Below are positions 22,485-32,549 of a DNA stretch of 64,000 nt, piece after piece; positions within the stretch are counted from its first letter, which is position 1, and each line of letters opens with the position of its first letter. Made by a program: the position numbers and the translations under genes. Origin of the DNA: Zhengitettix transpicula (lineage: Eukaryota; Arthropoda; Insecta; Orthoptera; Tetrigidae); contig CM073590.1 in the NCBI GenBank assembly GCA_037074705.1, forward strand, positions 240,097,101 to 240,161,100, written 5' to 3'. Under the pieces are notes generated by a model that worked only from the letters and a program-made list of their open reading frames with translations, was not told the origin of the DNA and ran no database searches.

Positions 22485-23745
22485 TTTATATACTAGCTTA
22501 TTATGGTTTTATTACCTGGTGAAATTACAAAAATTTGTTGTCGAAACGTCGTAATATTTTAATTACCTTTTTTGTGTATTTATTTACAGGTTTTTAATTA
22601 AAAGGTCTGAATAATCTATCACTTCTTTATTATTATATTATCATACTAGCTTATTTTTGGTTCAATACCTGGTGAAATTACAAAAATTTGTTGTCGAAAC
22701 GTCGTAATATTTTAATTACCTTTTTAGTAGATTTATTTACAGGTTTTTAATTTAAAGGTCTGAATAATTTATTTAACTACGCATAATTTCTTTATTATTA
22801 TATTATCATACTAGCTTATTTTTGGTTTAACACCTGCTGAAATTACAAAAATTTGTTGTCGAAACGTCGTAATATTTTAATTACCTTTTATGTGTATTTA
22901 TTTACAGGTTTTTAATTAAAAGGTCTGAATAATTTATTCAACTACGCATAATTTCTTTATTATTATATTTTCATACTAGCTTATTTTTGGTTTAATACCT
23001 GGTGAAATAACAAAAATTTGTTGTCGAAACGTCGTAATATTTTAATTACCTTTTTTGTGTATTTATTTACAGGTTTTTAATTTAAAGGTCTGAATAATTT
23101 ATTTAACTACGCATAATTTCTTTATTATTATATTATCATACTAGCTTATTTTTGGTTTAACACCTGCTGAAATTACAAAAATTTGTTGTCGAAACGTCGT
23201 AATATTTTAATTACCTTTTATGTGTATTTATTTACAGGTTTTTAATTAAAAGGTCTGAATAATTTATTCAACTACGCATAATTTCTTTATTATTATATTT
23301 TCATACTAGCTTATTTTTGGTTTAATACCTGGTAAAATGTCAAAAATTAGTTGTCGAAACGTCGTAATATTTTAATTACCTTTTTTTGTGTATTTATTTA
23401 CAGGTTTTTAATTTAAAGGTCTGAATAATTTATTTAACTACGCATAATTTCTTTATTATTTTATTATCATACTAGCTTATTTTTGGTTTAATAACTGGTG
23501 AAATTACAAAAATTTGTTGTCGAAACGTCGTAATATTTTAATTACCTTTTTTGTGTATTTATTTACAGGTTTTTAAATTAAAGGTCTGAATAATTTATCA
23601 CTTCTTTATTATTATATTATCATACTAGCTTATTTTTGGTCTAATACCTGGTAAATTTCGAAAAATATAGTTTTCGAAACGTCGAGATATTGTAATTATT
23701 TTTTATATTTACAGGATTTTTAATTTAAAGGTTTGAATAATTTCA
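22485..23745 (+). repeat. Eight-unit tandem array with hammerhead-like core
   Basis: Units of 153-166 bp. GAAACGTC begins at 22543, 22696, 22861, 23026, 23191, 23356, 23522 and 23676. Each unit has ACCTGGTGAAATTAC or a variant, GTCGAAACGTCGTAATATTT, TTTACAGGTTTTTAAT and CATACTAGCTTATTT. Helix I UAUUAC/GUAAUA is six pairs in unit 1 and shorter in later units. The core reads CUGGUGA or CUGCUGA, so conserved A6 is lost in all units, and helix II is weak. It resembles hammerhead satellites in layout but is likely catalytically impaired. Confidence 0.8.
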
Positions 23746-23782
23746 ATTTATTTATTGGTTCAAATTAGTCCTTTTTTTATTA

Positions 23783-24323
23783 GGTGTAGACAGGCTACAT
23801 GAGGGTAATCCACATAGTGGCAACTCCCCTCTTATACCATAGGAAAGGGATTTGAAAGGGGGGATGCGGAAGGGTAGAGGAAGGTAGCCAAGAGTTAACT
23901 AGGGCCCCCGGGCTATAGACTAAGGATTCTACCCGGCAATTCGCTCTAAAAGTGATGCAGGGAAAACCCTAGTAAAACCTGCATGAGGTACGTCGGGCAT
24001 TGGGTACTTGTCCCACGCCCTTCCGATGGATGGCGGGAGAGGGGTTAGCTGTGGGGTCGAAGATTTCTCCTCGCCGTGCCTTGACCAATTTAGGAGGCAG
24101 CTGGCCGACTGTTCCAATAGGAATATAGCGAACAACTCTTACCGTATGACCAAGGTCTGTGACCCCCGGAAACATACACCTCTCAAAACAGGGCCGAGGT
24201 GCCTCGGCATGTGGGAACCTTAGTTCAAAAAACCAGAGAGAGGAGAAGGCATCCCCAAAGGTAAGCCTCCTCCACAGCTCTCTGGGAAGATTCACCTGCG
24301 AGAGAATTCTCTCGCAGGCTTCC
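23783..24323 (-). mobile_element. Family A retroposon copy (full length)
   Basis: On the plus strand it opens GGTGTAGACAGGCTACATGA (the second 3'-end variant) and closes with the palindrome CTGCGAGAGAATTCTCTCGC. A reference full-length copy of about 540 bp. Confidence 0.9.
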
Positions 24324-24640
24324 TTGCTTGAATTAGTCCTCTACGGAGGAAACAGGATAAGTCTAAGAAATTTATACAGTCAACAATGGCAACAGCAAAC
24401 AATATAACAATGAGCGAAGATATCACACACACGTACATAATAATAATACATACAAAATAAAAAAAATAAAAAATAAAGTAATAAACATAAAAAGCAGACA
24501 ATTTGAAAATGAATAAACAGAAATGGCAACACACAATTATTTTGTGAATATTTTAGATTAATTCGATTCCAGTGAGATTACAACCAATAACCCAAAGTAC
24601 TTACAAACAAGAAATAACACACTTAACGTCTGGATCCCAA

Positions 24641-24845
24641 AATTAATAATAAGAAAGATAGTCCTATACAGACAAAAGAAGGCTTTTGAGTTTAGTCAAC
24701 TGACGAGTGCAGTTGTGTCGTTCAAGGCTCTTCATAGCACCTGAAGATACGGGGACAAGGATCCACAGAAACGTTGTTGTGGTGTGGTATTTATAATATC
24801 ACTTCTTTTGTCTGTATGTATTTGGCTGTCTTTATTATATTTATT
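24641..24845 (+). mobile_element. HHR element (partial foldback)
   Basis: Left end AATAAGAAAGATAGTCCTAT matches the inverted right end, but the left hammerhead is deleted. The right half holds CUGAAGA...GAAACGUU and the tail TGTCTGTATGTATTTGGCTG. Confidence 0.6.
24741..24775 (+). ncRNA. Hammerhead-ribozyme-like motif
   Basis: CUGAAGA at 24741-24747, degenerate helix II, GAAACGUU at 24768-24775. Confidence 0.4.
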
Positions 24846-25130
24846 ACTTACAAAACAAGACCGTTAAATAAATAAGTACGGGAAAAATCGTTCCATTGTT
24901 TGTTAATTATTACTATAAAGTTTAAATGCCACTAAAAACCATAAATGGCGCCATTTAGAAGTTTAGTATTAATTTGATTTTACGGCTTTTACCCAACGAT
25001 GAACCTCTTTTAGGTTTTTTCTCTTTATTTTTTCATAAACCATGTCGTAATTGAGATTTTGTCTGATTTTTCATTAAAAAAAATTTCTTTGAGCCTTTTT
25101 TATTTTATTCATTGGTTTTCTCACTAAAAG

Positions 25131-25725
25131 TAAATCTGTGAGAACTTATATACCTTATTATTCTATCTCTTTATTCCCTTAACTTGACGCGTATGGTTTA
25201 TTTAACACTCCCAGACGATCCTTTCTAACTTTCTCAATTTCGTTAATGGACAACCCGGGTATGTTTGGCAATAGTATTAGCATCCTATTTTATCAGTCAG
25301 CTTTTCCCTATTTTTAGTCTTTTTTATTTCGCTCTCTCCTCTTTGTCTTCGGCTCTGCCTTTTTCATGCCCTTCTTGTCTACCATTTTCCAGTAGCTTCA
25401 TCAAGTTTTTGAGCGAGTACAGCCCCTGTAAATCTGTGAGAACTTATATACCTTATTATTCTATCTCTTTATTCCCTTAACTTGACGCGTATGGTTTATT
25501 TAACACTCCCAGACGATCCTTTCTAACTTTCTCAATTTCGTTAATGGACAACCCGGGTATGTTTGGCAATAGTATTAGCATCCTATTTTATCAGTCAGCT
25601 TTTCCATATTTTTAGCCTTTTTTTTCGCCCTCTCCTCTTTGTCTTCGGCTCTGCCTTTTTCATGTCCTTCTTGTCTACCATTTTCCAGTAGCTTCATCAT
25701 TTTTTTGAGCGAGTACAGCCCCTGT
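25131..25725. repeat. 298 bp tandem duplication
   Basis: Copy 1 is 25131-25428 and copy 2 is 25429-25725, nearly identical and abutting, so a recent event. A minus-strand frame in both copies encodes GLSINEIEKVRKDRLGVLNK, which looks protein-like but is not recognised; stops and frame changes flank it. Confidence 0.95.
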
Positions 25726-26093
25726 TCAACCACGAATACGCTTTATCTCTTGTTCGTAGGCCAATAAATAATTCTTTTCCTCCCCTGTCCAGTTGAATCT
25801 ATTTAGAACAGTACAAACAAAAAAAGATTTAAAATAATTTTTCAAGACTTGAACTCAACTTTCTCCTTTGGAAGAAACTTAGGCTAAACAGGATGGTCGA
25901 TTTACCTGAAGACATGGAAAACAGAACTTAACTTCCCTAATCCCCTTTCCGAGGAGATAAAAAACTAAAAAAATAGTTGATAATTAAGATACAACAGGGG
26001 GAGAGGGAAAAATCAATTGATTTGACTATCATTATTTGGCAGTTAGCGCTACACGCGGAAGAAATCTGAAACTAGTTAAGCGTTACCCAGGAA

Positions 26094-26369
26094 TCAATGC
26101 TGTGGCCTTAGTAGCATTCTATTCCTATCTGGGTGCTTGTTTTTTTGGTGATATGACGAATTATCCCCTTCAAATACCACGGTAAAATAAGCCACTATTG
26201 TGCCTCTTCCATATTTAAGTATTTTATATCGTCCGAGTAAGTTAATTTTGAACTTCGGTTTCTCTCTCATTTTATTTTGTAGAGTAGAACGAAGATGGCC
26301 GATATTTTCGTTCTTTACTGTATCATCTACTTCGCTATTTATAAAAAAACGCAGCGCACAGTAAACCAA
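26094..26369 (-). pseudogene. Possible SEA-domain exon or relic
   Basis: A 91-codon minus-strand frame contains ENIGHLRSTLQNKMREKP and then GRYKILKYGRGTIVAYFTVV. The pattern Y-x-I-x-x-Y-x-x-G-[ST]-[IV]-V-x-[DY]-F-x-V-x-F is typical of SEA domains of extracellular proteins. A T-rich stretch ending TATAAATAG (minus strand, before 26334) could be a splice acceptor, but no good donor is seen and no neighbouring exon is found. It may be a single exon of a host gene or a decayed copy. Confidence 0.3.
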
Positions 26370-26869
26370 AGCAGTGGCATAAAGTACAAAGATATGTAAA
26401 ACCTACAATGATATCTCTGACACGGATCAGGAGACGCAGGGTCGCTACTGAGAAACGGTCTAATGATGTGAAGAATGGGTGGACTAGTTTATTTATGTTG
26501 GCGGCTTCTCAAGTAAAAATAGAAAAGAGAGAGGAAATTGAAGGTTAAAAGGTTCTTCAACATACATAGATATATACATAATAAACGTTGTTGGAGGACG
26601 AATCGTCCGGTTACCGTGTATTCTTTTTTTGGGGGGCTTTAAAGAAGCTTATAAAGGATTCAAAAATTGACACGGAATAATTTATTCTAAACTTAAACGT
26701 TTCCACCTAATTTATTATTTAAATTTGATCAAGAGGAATGAGTACATCCTTGTAAAACATTTAGCTCTGTTTCGTGACGTCACTTGTCCGTCGTTTGTTT
26801 TGTGTTTATTTTTGTGTGGTTGTTTTAAATACTATATTTTATGAGAGTTTATTCTTGATTCATTAATTA

Positions 26870-27320
26870 TTTCTTCTTCTTGTTCGGCTTTTCTTCCCGT
26901 TTTTATAGGTTTGCCGTCTTCAATTTCCATTTGTCTAGTCTGTCGTTGTAATCTCCCTCTTCCAAATTCCTATCCTCCATTATGGTTTCCACATGGGTTT
27001 CCCCACTTTAATCTGGGTCTGTCCTGTTTATTATTTTTTATCCAGGAAGTGTGACCATTGCTATATTTTTCTTTTGGCCTTCTTCCATTTTTCCATTCTT
27101 TGCACGTGACCATACACCATTTAAGGGATTGATTTTCAATCCTTTTTGACGACAGACGCCATTACGTTCGTTTCTTTCTAATTTTTATCCTGTCTTGTTT
27201 TCTTTTTGTCACTTCTCCTCAGATAATCGAATTCTACTGTTCTAACTTTTTTCTTTTGTAGTTCCGTCAGGGGCCAAGTTTCACTTCCATAACATAGAAT
27301 TTTCTGTATTTATGCTCGTA
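26870..27320 (-). pseudogene. LINE reverse transcriptase C-terminal relic
   Basis: On the minus strand KILCYGSETWPLTELQKKK is the common LINE YGSETW(T/P)L motif. After frameshifts and stops come VYGHVQRMEKWKKAKRKI (GHVxRM motif) and EDRNLEEGDYNDRLDKWKL (the EExxLxxxDWxDRxxWR-like C-terminus). This order matches the end of ORF2 in RTE/CR1-like non-LTR elements. Many stops; no 3' tail identified. Confidence 0.65.
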
Positions 27321-27573
27321 TAAATTTTGCTTTTTGTTTTTCCTTCGTTAAATTTTTATACCACAAATATTCCGTGTAAAATTTCCTGGTCCTCTCTGGT
27401 GATCTCCCATTATTTTGGCCCCTTTCAGAGCTTTTTTCTTTTACGTGGTCTTCTGTTATTTCTGGAGTGTCGGTTTACTATTCTACATTCATATCTCTTG
27501 GAATTTAAACTCGTTTCTATTTTTCCCCTGAAGTAGATCTGTATAATATTGTCCCCATTCTTATGGTCTTATG

Positions 27574-28096
27574 AGTCTGCGAGGGCTATTCTCTCGCGGG
27601 CAGAACCTTGTAGGAGAGACGGAAGGGGCTACCTTTGGGGATACCTTCTCCTCTCTCCGTTTTTGAACTAAGGCTCCCACAAGCCGAGGCACCTCAGCCT
27701 GTTCTGAGAGGTGAATGTTCCGAGGTCACAGATCTTCGGTATACCGTAAGAGTTGTTCGCTAATCCCATTGGAACACTCGGCCAGCTTCCTGGCCGATGC
27801 ACGGAGAAGGGAATGCTGCGACCCCACAGCAAACCCCTCTCCCGCCATAGGAAGGGCGTGAGACAAGTACCAAATGCCCGGCCTACCTGATGCAGGTTTT
27901 CTAGGTTTTGTCCTGAATTACTTTTAGGCGATTTGCCGGGTAGGATCCTTTAACTATAGCCTGGGGGCCCTAGTTAACCCTTGGCTATCTTCCTCTACCC
28001 TTCCGCATTCCCCTTTCAGATCCCTTTCAATGCTATTAAAGAGGAGTTGCCACTATGTGGATTACCCTCATGTAGCCTGTTGCCCTGAAAAAAAAA
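27574..28096 (+). mobile_element. Family A retroposon copy (full length)
   Basis: Opens with GTCTGCGAGGGCTATTCTCT and ends CATGTAGCCTGTTGCCCTG plus nine A. All internal blocks present. Confidence 0.9.
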
Positions 28097-28289
28097 GTAG
28101 ATCTAGGCATATTCAATTAATTATTTACTAGTACATATTTAATATTTTTATTAGAACTGTAAATATTGTATTATCCCCTTAGTATAGTTAAATAATTATT
28201 ATTTTTGTTATTTTTCGTATTATTTTACTTATGTTGGACAGGGAAATTTGTGTTCCTGAATTTTAGTATTTTCATGTTAACTTTTAATT

Positions 28290-28395
28290 ATTTATAATTG
28301 TAGCATCCAAGTCTTATATTGTAATTTTATGTAATGACGTATCCTATTTCCTCATACGAGGACTAGTGGAATAAAATAAATCAAATCAAATCAAC
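28290..28395 (+). mobile_element. LINE 3' end with pentamer tail
   Basis: Plus-strand version of the tail at 18788: CTCATACGAGGACTAGTGGA then AATAAATCAAATCAAATCAA. Repeated CAAAT units mark the 3' terminus. Confidence 0.6.
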
Positions 28396-28399
28396 ACTA

Positions 28400-28900
28400 C
28401 TGATAAACCAGACGTGAAAAATAAGAAAAAAAGGTATATTTTATTTTAAATGTATTGGTTTCTATTTTCCTTCAAAATAAATGTTTATTTTACAGTTTGA
28501 GATTAAATATAATGGTGGTTTAACCTTTCCCTTACGATATTACCAACGAATCTATACAGAAATTCAGATTTCCGTGGACTTTATATATACTGCGCATTTC
28601 AAACAATATCCCTGGAGCGAAATTCTCAATTGTCTCTCATTATCCACAGAGAATATTTTTTGCGTGTATTCATACTCTCTGGTTACGTAAAAATAAACAA
28701 ACCTCATATTTGTCTTTAAAAGTTCTACGTTATCCAGAGATAAAATAGTTGCATTACTACAGTTTTATGAGGTGAAATAAACATGGAATATTTAATTAAA
28801 CTATTCTCTCTGAATATTTTTTTCCAAACCCAAAAAATAAATATATTCCTTTCAATTTTTTATGTGTTTAAGAGAACAATATTTGGTTATTTAATAATAA
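28400..28900. other. No gene seen
   Basis: AT-rich. A 69-codon frame (28481-28690) has no recognisable domain. Confidence 0.5.
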
Positions 28901-28901
28901 T

Positions 28902-28947
28902 ATACATCTGAAGAGGTCCCGGAACAAAGAGAAGAAACGTCAGGTAT
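28902..28947 (+). ncRNA. Hammerhead-ribozyme-like motif
   Basis: Helix I AUACAU/AGGUAU (five of six pairs; 28902-28907 with 28942-28947), CUGAAGA (28908-28914), GGUCCC-containing but weak helix II, GAAACGUC (28934-28941). The predicted cut follows GUC. Confidence 0.5.
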
Positions 28948-29571
28948 TTTTTTTAGTTAATTGAACTAAATTATGGTAAAATTATATTTAATATATTCCG
29001 TTCGTTTGTTTAAATCGTAAAAAAAATAATTTAAAGTGAAATCCTCAAAGGTAATTTAAATTTTAATTATAATTAAAATATATTTTAGGAAAACTTATTA
29101 TGAATAAATCAGTCAATAGAGCATCCTGATAAAAAAAGAAGTTAAACTTATTTGCTGCTTGATTTTCACAACCTCACACAACTATTTTAATGCCACAGTA
29201 GTATTTTTATTATTTTTTAATGTCCCCGTTATTAATAGAATCGCAGAAGGAGGGAAAAAATAGAATTCAGCACTTGTTATTGCTTGCTAGGCACATCTTA
29301 GTCCACTTTAAGTAAAATACAAAAAAGGAAATACGTGTTACAAGTAAAATCATGTATTCTGCATTCGCGCCAAATTAAACACAATGTTACCCGAATTCGA
29401 AAGAAATGGCTGGAATATTAACCTCGGCTTAGTTAGAATTCAAAGTTTCCTCATTCATGTTGGTCTGCGACAAGCAGAGACTCTATAAGGAAACCAGACG
29501 GTTACGTACACGACACATTTCAAAAACATTTGTACCTTAACTACGCTTATCTCCCCTATGCACGTCACCAG

Positions 29572-29642
29572 GCACTGCTGGTGTAGTGGTATCATGCAAG
29601 ATTCCCATTCTTGCGACCCGGGTTCGATTCCCGGGCAGTGCA
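29572..29642 (+). tRNA. tRNA-Gly (anticodon CCC)
   Basis: Seven-pair acceptor stem GCACTGC/GCAGTGC, D arm GTGTAGTGGTATC, anticodon arm CAAGA-TTCCCAT-TCTTG (anticodon CCC at 29604-29606), T arm CCCGG-GTTCGATT-CCCGG region intact, discriminator A. A TTTT terminator follows at 29647. Intron-less. All parts are standard, so a functional gene is likely. The minor CCC isoacceptor reads GGG codons. Confidence 0.97.
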
Positions 29643-30349
29643 AACGTTTTATCAGACTGTAAAAACATCTACGCGAGGAGTAACTTCGTTGCGTTACAAA
29701 GAATTAATAATATTTTACGACTTGGACACATAATAATGTCTTCAAATTATATACTCAACATTACGTTTCTTTTTAAAAAAAAACAAAAATGGCGTCTCTG
29801 ACACGACGATCATTCAACTGTCACCCAATACTGCCAACTTTTAAGGGAAACATCCTATCTTTGGCGTCTCGTTAGTATTTGTTAAGTGGTGGCTAATTAA
29901 TTTATATATAATAATTTTGTGAGTCGTAATTAAAACATTTTCATGACGAGGCCGACTTAAAATCTCTTTTTTTTTTTAAAAAAAAAAATTCTTTGGTAAA
30001 ACTGTAATAAATATTCTTTTATATTATATTTAACCGTATTCAGAATATATTTTTACCTAAAATGTATGTTTCCTATCTCCGGAGAACAACACCACGTGGT
30101 CCATGACGTTGTAAGATGTTGTAAGATGAAACGGGGAAAAAAAATTAATTATGGAGGCCCAATTTATCGTTATGAAATATTAAAAACAAAAAAAATAAGA
30201 ACGAAAAAAGAAAATGTTAACAAATACAGCGCCTTATATCGGAAAAAAAATTATGTTAATTAACAGTACATGAAATAAACGACGCAGCAAAACCTAACCT
30301 CAAAATTGTTTTGCAAGGTTTTTTTATACACACGAAATAAATGTAACCC

Positions 30350-30388
30350 GTGAGATGGTCCCAAAAGGAGGACGAAACGTCGTTTATT
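30350..30388 (+). ncRNA. Hammerhead-like motif, decayed core
   Basis: GUCC/GGAC helix II (30358-30361 with 30370-30373) and GAAACGUC (30374-30381). AATAAA and TTTATT flanks could pair as helix I. The core reads GUGAGAU rather than CUGANGA, so probably inactive. Confidence 0.35.
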
Positions 30389-30752
30389 TTTTAATGTTTT
30401 GCGAATAAAGATAATGTCCTGAGATACGGCAGTGTATGTGGTTATTTAGAAGGGGGGGGGGAATAAGATTAAAATGGCAAATAGTTGACTCCATTTTTTT
30501 GGAGCAATGATAAACCCATTATTGAAAAATGAAGATAACTTTTTTTAAAACCGCATTTACTCATAAACGTATGGAGAAATTTAAACCAAAGTTGTGATAT
30601 ATAATACAATCTTACGTAAAACAGTGTGAGGAAGTAAGACAGCCCCTTTATCGCTCCAAGGGGTAGAAGTGGAAGGGAGGTGAATGTCCGATGGGTTAGT
30701 TTCTTTGTTGTTGTTAATTATCAGATGTTCTCCAGGTGTGGTTGCTTTGTAT

Positions 30753-30822
30753 TATCGTCAACTAGCCGCAACGTTTCAGAAAGTTTCCATCTTCAGGTGA
30801 CAATGAAACGTCGTTGACGATA
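30753..30822 (-). ncRNA. Hammerhead-like motif inside a 10 bp inverted repeat
   Basis: Minus strand: CUGAAGA (30790-30796), a short helix II, GAAACGUU (30770-30777). Outside lies a perfect pair TATCGTCAAC/GTTGACGATA (30753-30762 with 30813-30822) that would extend helix I. Confidence 0.45.
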
Positions 30823-31264
30823 CCACCCGGTTCGCTTCCAGAGAAGTTTAATTTTTTTGGTTTTACTGAGAGGTTAACAGAGAGACCCAGTTTCAGTTAA
30901 ATGTCAACCCTTACGGGATCTGTTTAGAGGGATGATAATATTATTAAATATACCACAGGACCCAGATTGATGTCTAATTATTTGTTCTTGTTTTTTTGAG
31001 GGGTGGAGGTGACCCTGTTATGAAAAGTGACCCTTTCCAAGGGTTGCCATGTCGCCCCTGGAAAAGGAATGACGAGAGGGTGATGGAAGTTGAAGAAATC
31101 AAATGTAGTGGACATAAATTTCTTAGCTGCGATTTTCCCACACATTGTAGCTGTTGAGATCATTGTTAAGTTTAAAGAAACAATGGTAATAAAATTATTA
31201 TTATTTTAAATACATTAAATTGAGTAGAACAACTGGGAATCATAAATTCTACTTAAATTATTAG

Positions 31265-31667
31265 TATTATTTGTTATTTTAATTTATTATTGTTATTATT
31301 ATTATTAGAGGGATGAATCCTTCATGGACACCTGACAGGGGTCCGCACCTCTCGGGTAGTGGGAGACTCTTACTCACTAAAGCCACGAAACCCTTTCCAA
31401 TCGACTTGATTTACTTCAGGGGCGGAGTCGATTCTACTTTGCCTCACGGCTTCTCGTCATTCCTTTCGCCGGTGTAGCACGTCGCCATCGCGCTTCTTAA
31501 TCCTGAGGATCCCTTCAGTGTACATTGTCACTGCGGGCGTCCCTCAACATCATATGGATTATACTCTCCGGTGTTACTACGTTGGCTCGTGTTCCATTTG
31601 GTGACGCTCTTGCAGCCATCGATCACACGCTAAGAAAGTGTGTTCTGCGTTGTCTACGTCTCCGCAG
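31265..31667 (-). pseudogene. R1-like LINE, C-terminal end and 3' UTR
   Basis: The minus frame encodes CGDVDNAEHTFLACDRWLQE, the CCHC-like C-terminal motif (C-x2-C...AEHT-x2-x-C-x-x-W) of R1/LOA-type non-LTR elements. After a frameshift, VVTPESIIHMMLRDARSDN matches the conserved (L/I)TPExxVxxML segment. The 3' UTR ends in an (AAT)n-like tail at 31265-31305, the usual simple-repeat 3' end. Interrupted by the family A insertion at 31668. Confidence 0.75.
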
Positions 31668-31829
31668 ACTCTCCCCGTTTTTGAACTAAGGTTCCCACAC
31701 GCCGAGGCACCTCGCCCTGTTTTGAGAGCTGTATGGTACATAAGATAAGAGTTGTCCGCTGTTCCTATTGGAACAGTCGGCCAGCTGCCCCCTAAACCGG
31801 TCATGGCACGGCGAGGGGAAAGCTGCGCA

Positions 31830-31868
31830 CACCGTCACCGTCACCGTCACCGTCACCGTCACCGTCAA
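31830..31868. repeat. (CACCGT)n hexamer microsatellite
   Basis: Six consecutive CACCGT-type units inside the family A copy. Confidence 0.95.
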
Positions 31869-31884
31869 CACGTTTGTGTTTAAT

Positions 31885-31960
31885 CACCACCAGACGAAAG
31901 CAACAAAGATCGCAGAAAAGTTGTGTGGTATTTATTAAGGTGACTGAAGAAACGTAAAAA
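31885..31960 (+). ncRNA. Decayed hammerhead-element fragment
   Basis: ACCAGACGAAAGCAACAAAG then GCAGAAAAGTTGTGTGGTAT resembles the family tail at 6339-6380, but both core boxes are mutated. Confidence 0.3.
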
Positions 31961-32275
31961 AAGTTAAATACCACACATCTCGAAAGCCAGGTTGGCTATG
32001 AACCTTTTAAGAGATCTCCCGCTGTCGGAAGGGCGTGGGACAAAGACCCAATGCCCGACCTACCTTATGCAGGTTTTTCTAGGGTTTTCCCTGCATTTCT
32101 TTAGGCGAATGCCGGGTAGGATCCTTAAAATGTACCCCGGGGGACCTAGTTAACCCTTGGCTACCTTCCTCTACCCTTCCACATCCCCCCCACTTTTCAA
32201 ATCCCTTCCTATGCTATTAAAGGGGAGTTGCCCAACGTGGATTACCCTCATGTAGCCTGTTGCCCTAAAAAAGAA

Positions 32276-32520
32276 ACGTCTCCGCAGTACATACAGTTCG
32301 GACTGTCTACTTTTCCTATCCTGTTGAGGTACTTGCGGAAGTACCCGTGACCCGTTAGGAATTGTGTCAGGTAATAGTTTACCTCTCCGTGTTTCCGGTC
32401 GATCCATTCTTCTAGTCGTGGAATCAGCCTCGCGGTCCATTTTCCTGTGGGTTATTGTTCCCTTCTCCTCTGCCACTCCTGTACTTTCCACTTTTCAGCT
32501 TCTTCATTAGCCTCATGGCC
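32276..32520 (-). pseudogene. R1-like LINE, region upstream of the insertion
   Basis: The minus frame reads WTARLIPRLEEWIDRKHGEV, then YYLTQFLTGHGYFRKYL and SPNCMYCGDV. The GxVxYxLTQxLTGHGxFxxYLxR motif and the CxxC are diagnostic of the R1-group C-terminus. A stop lies upstream near 32450. It continues directly into the part at 31265-31667. Confidence 0.75.
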
Positions 32521-32549
32521 GAATCATCGGAACGGACTTTCCATTTCAT

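Larger units (their letters stand above)
31668..32275 (+). mobile_element. Family A copy inserted in LINE, with target-site duplication
   Basis: Flanked on both sides by the 12 bp ACGTCTCCGCAG (31656-31667 and 32276-32287), a direct target-site duplication that splits the LINE frame at CGDV. The 5' end is truncated inside the CTCCCCGTTTTTGAACTAAG block. The element is itself interrupted at about 31828-32010 by a CACCGT hexamer tract and a hammerhead-like fragment. Confidence 0.9.

Noticed and set aside
22485..23745. CRISPR-like array
   Set aside because: The whole ~165 bp unit is conserved, with no unique spacers; it is an ordinary tandem satellite in a eukaryotic context.
31830..31868. Possible telomere-like hexamer repeat
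   Set aside because: The unit is CACCGT, not a known telomere repeat, only six copies, and inside a retroposon.
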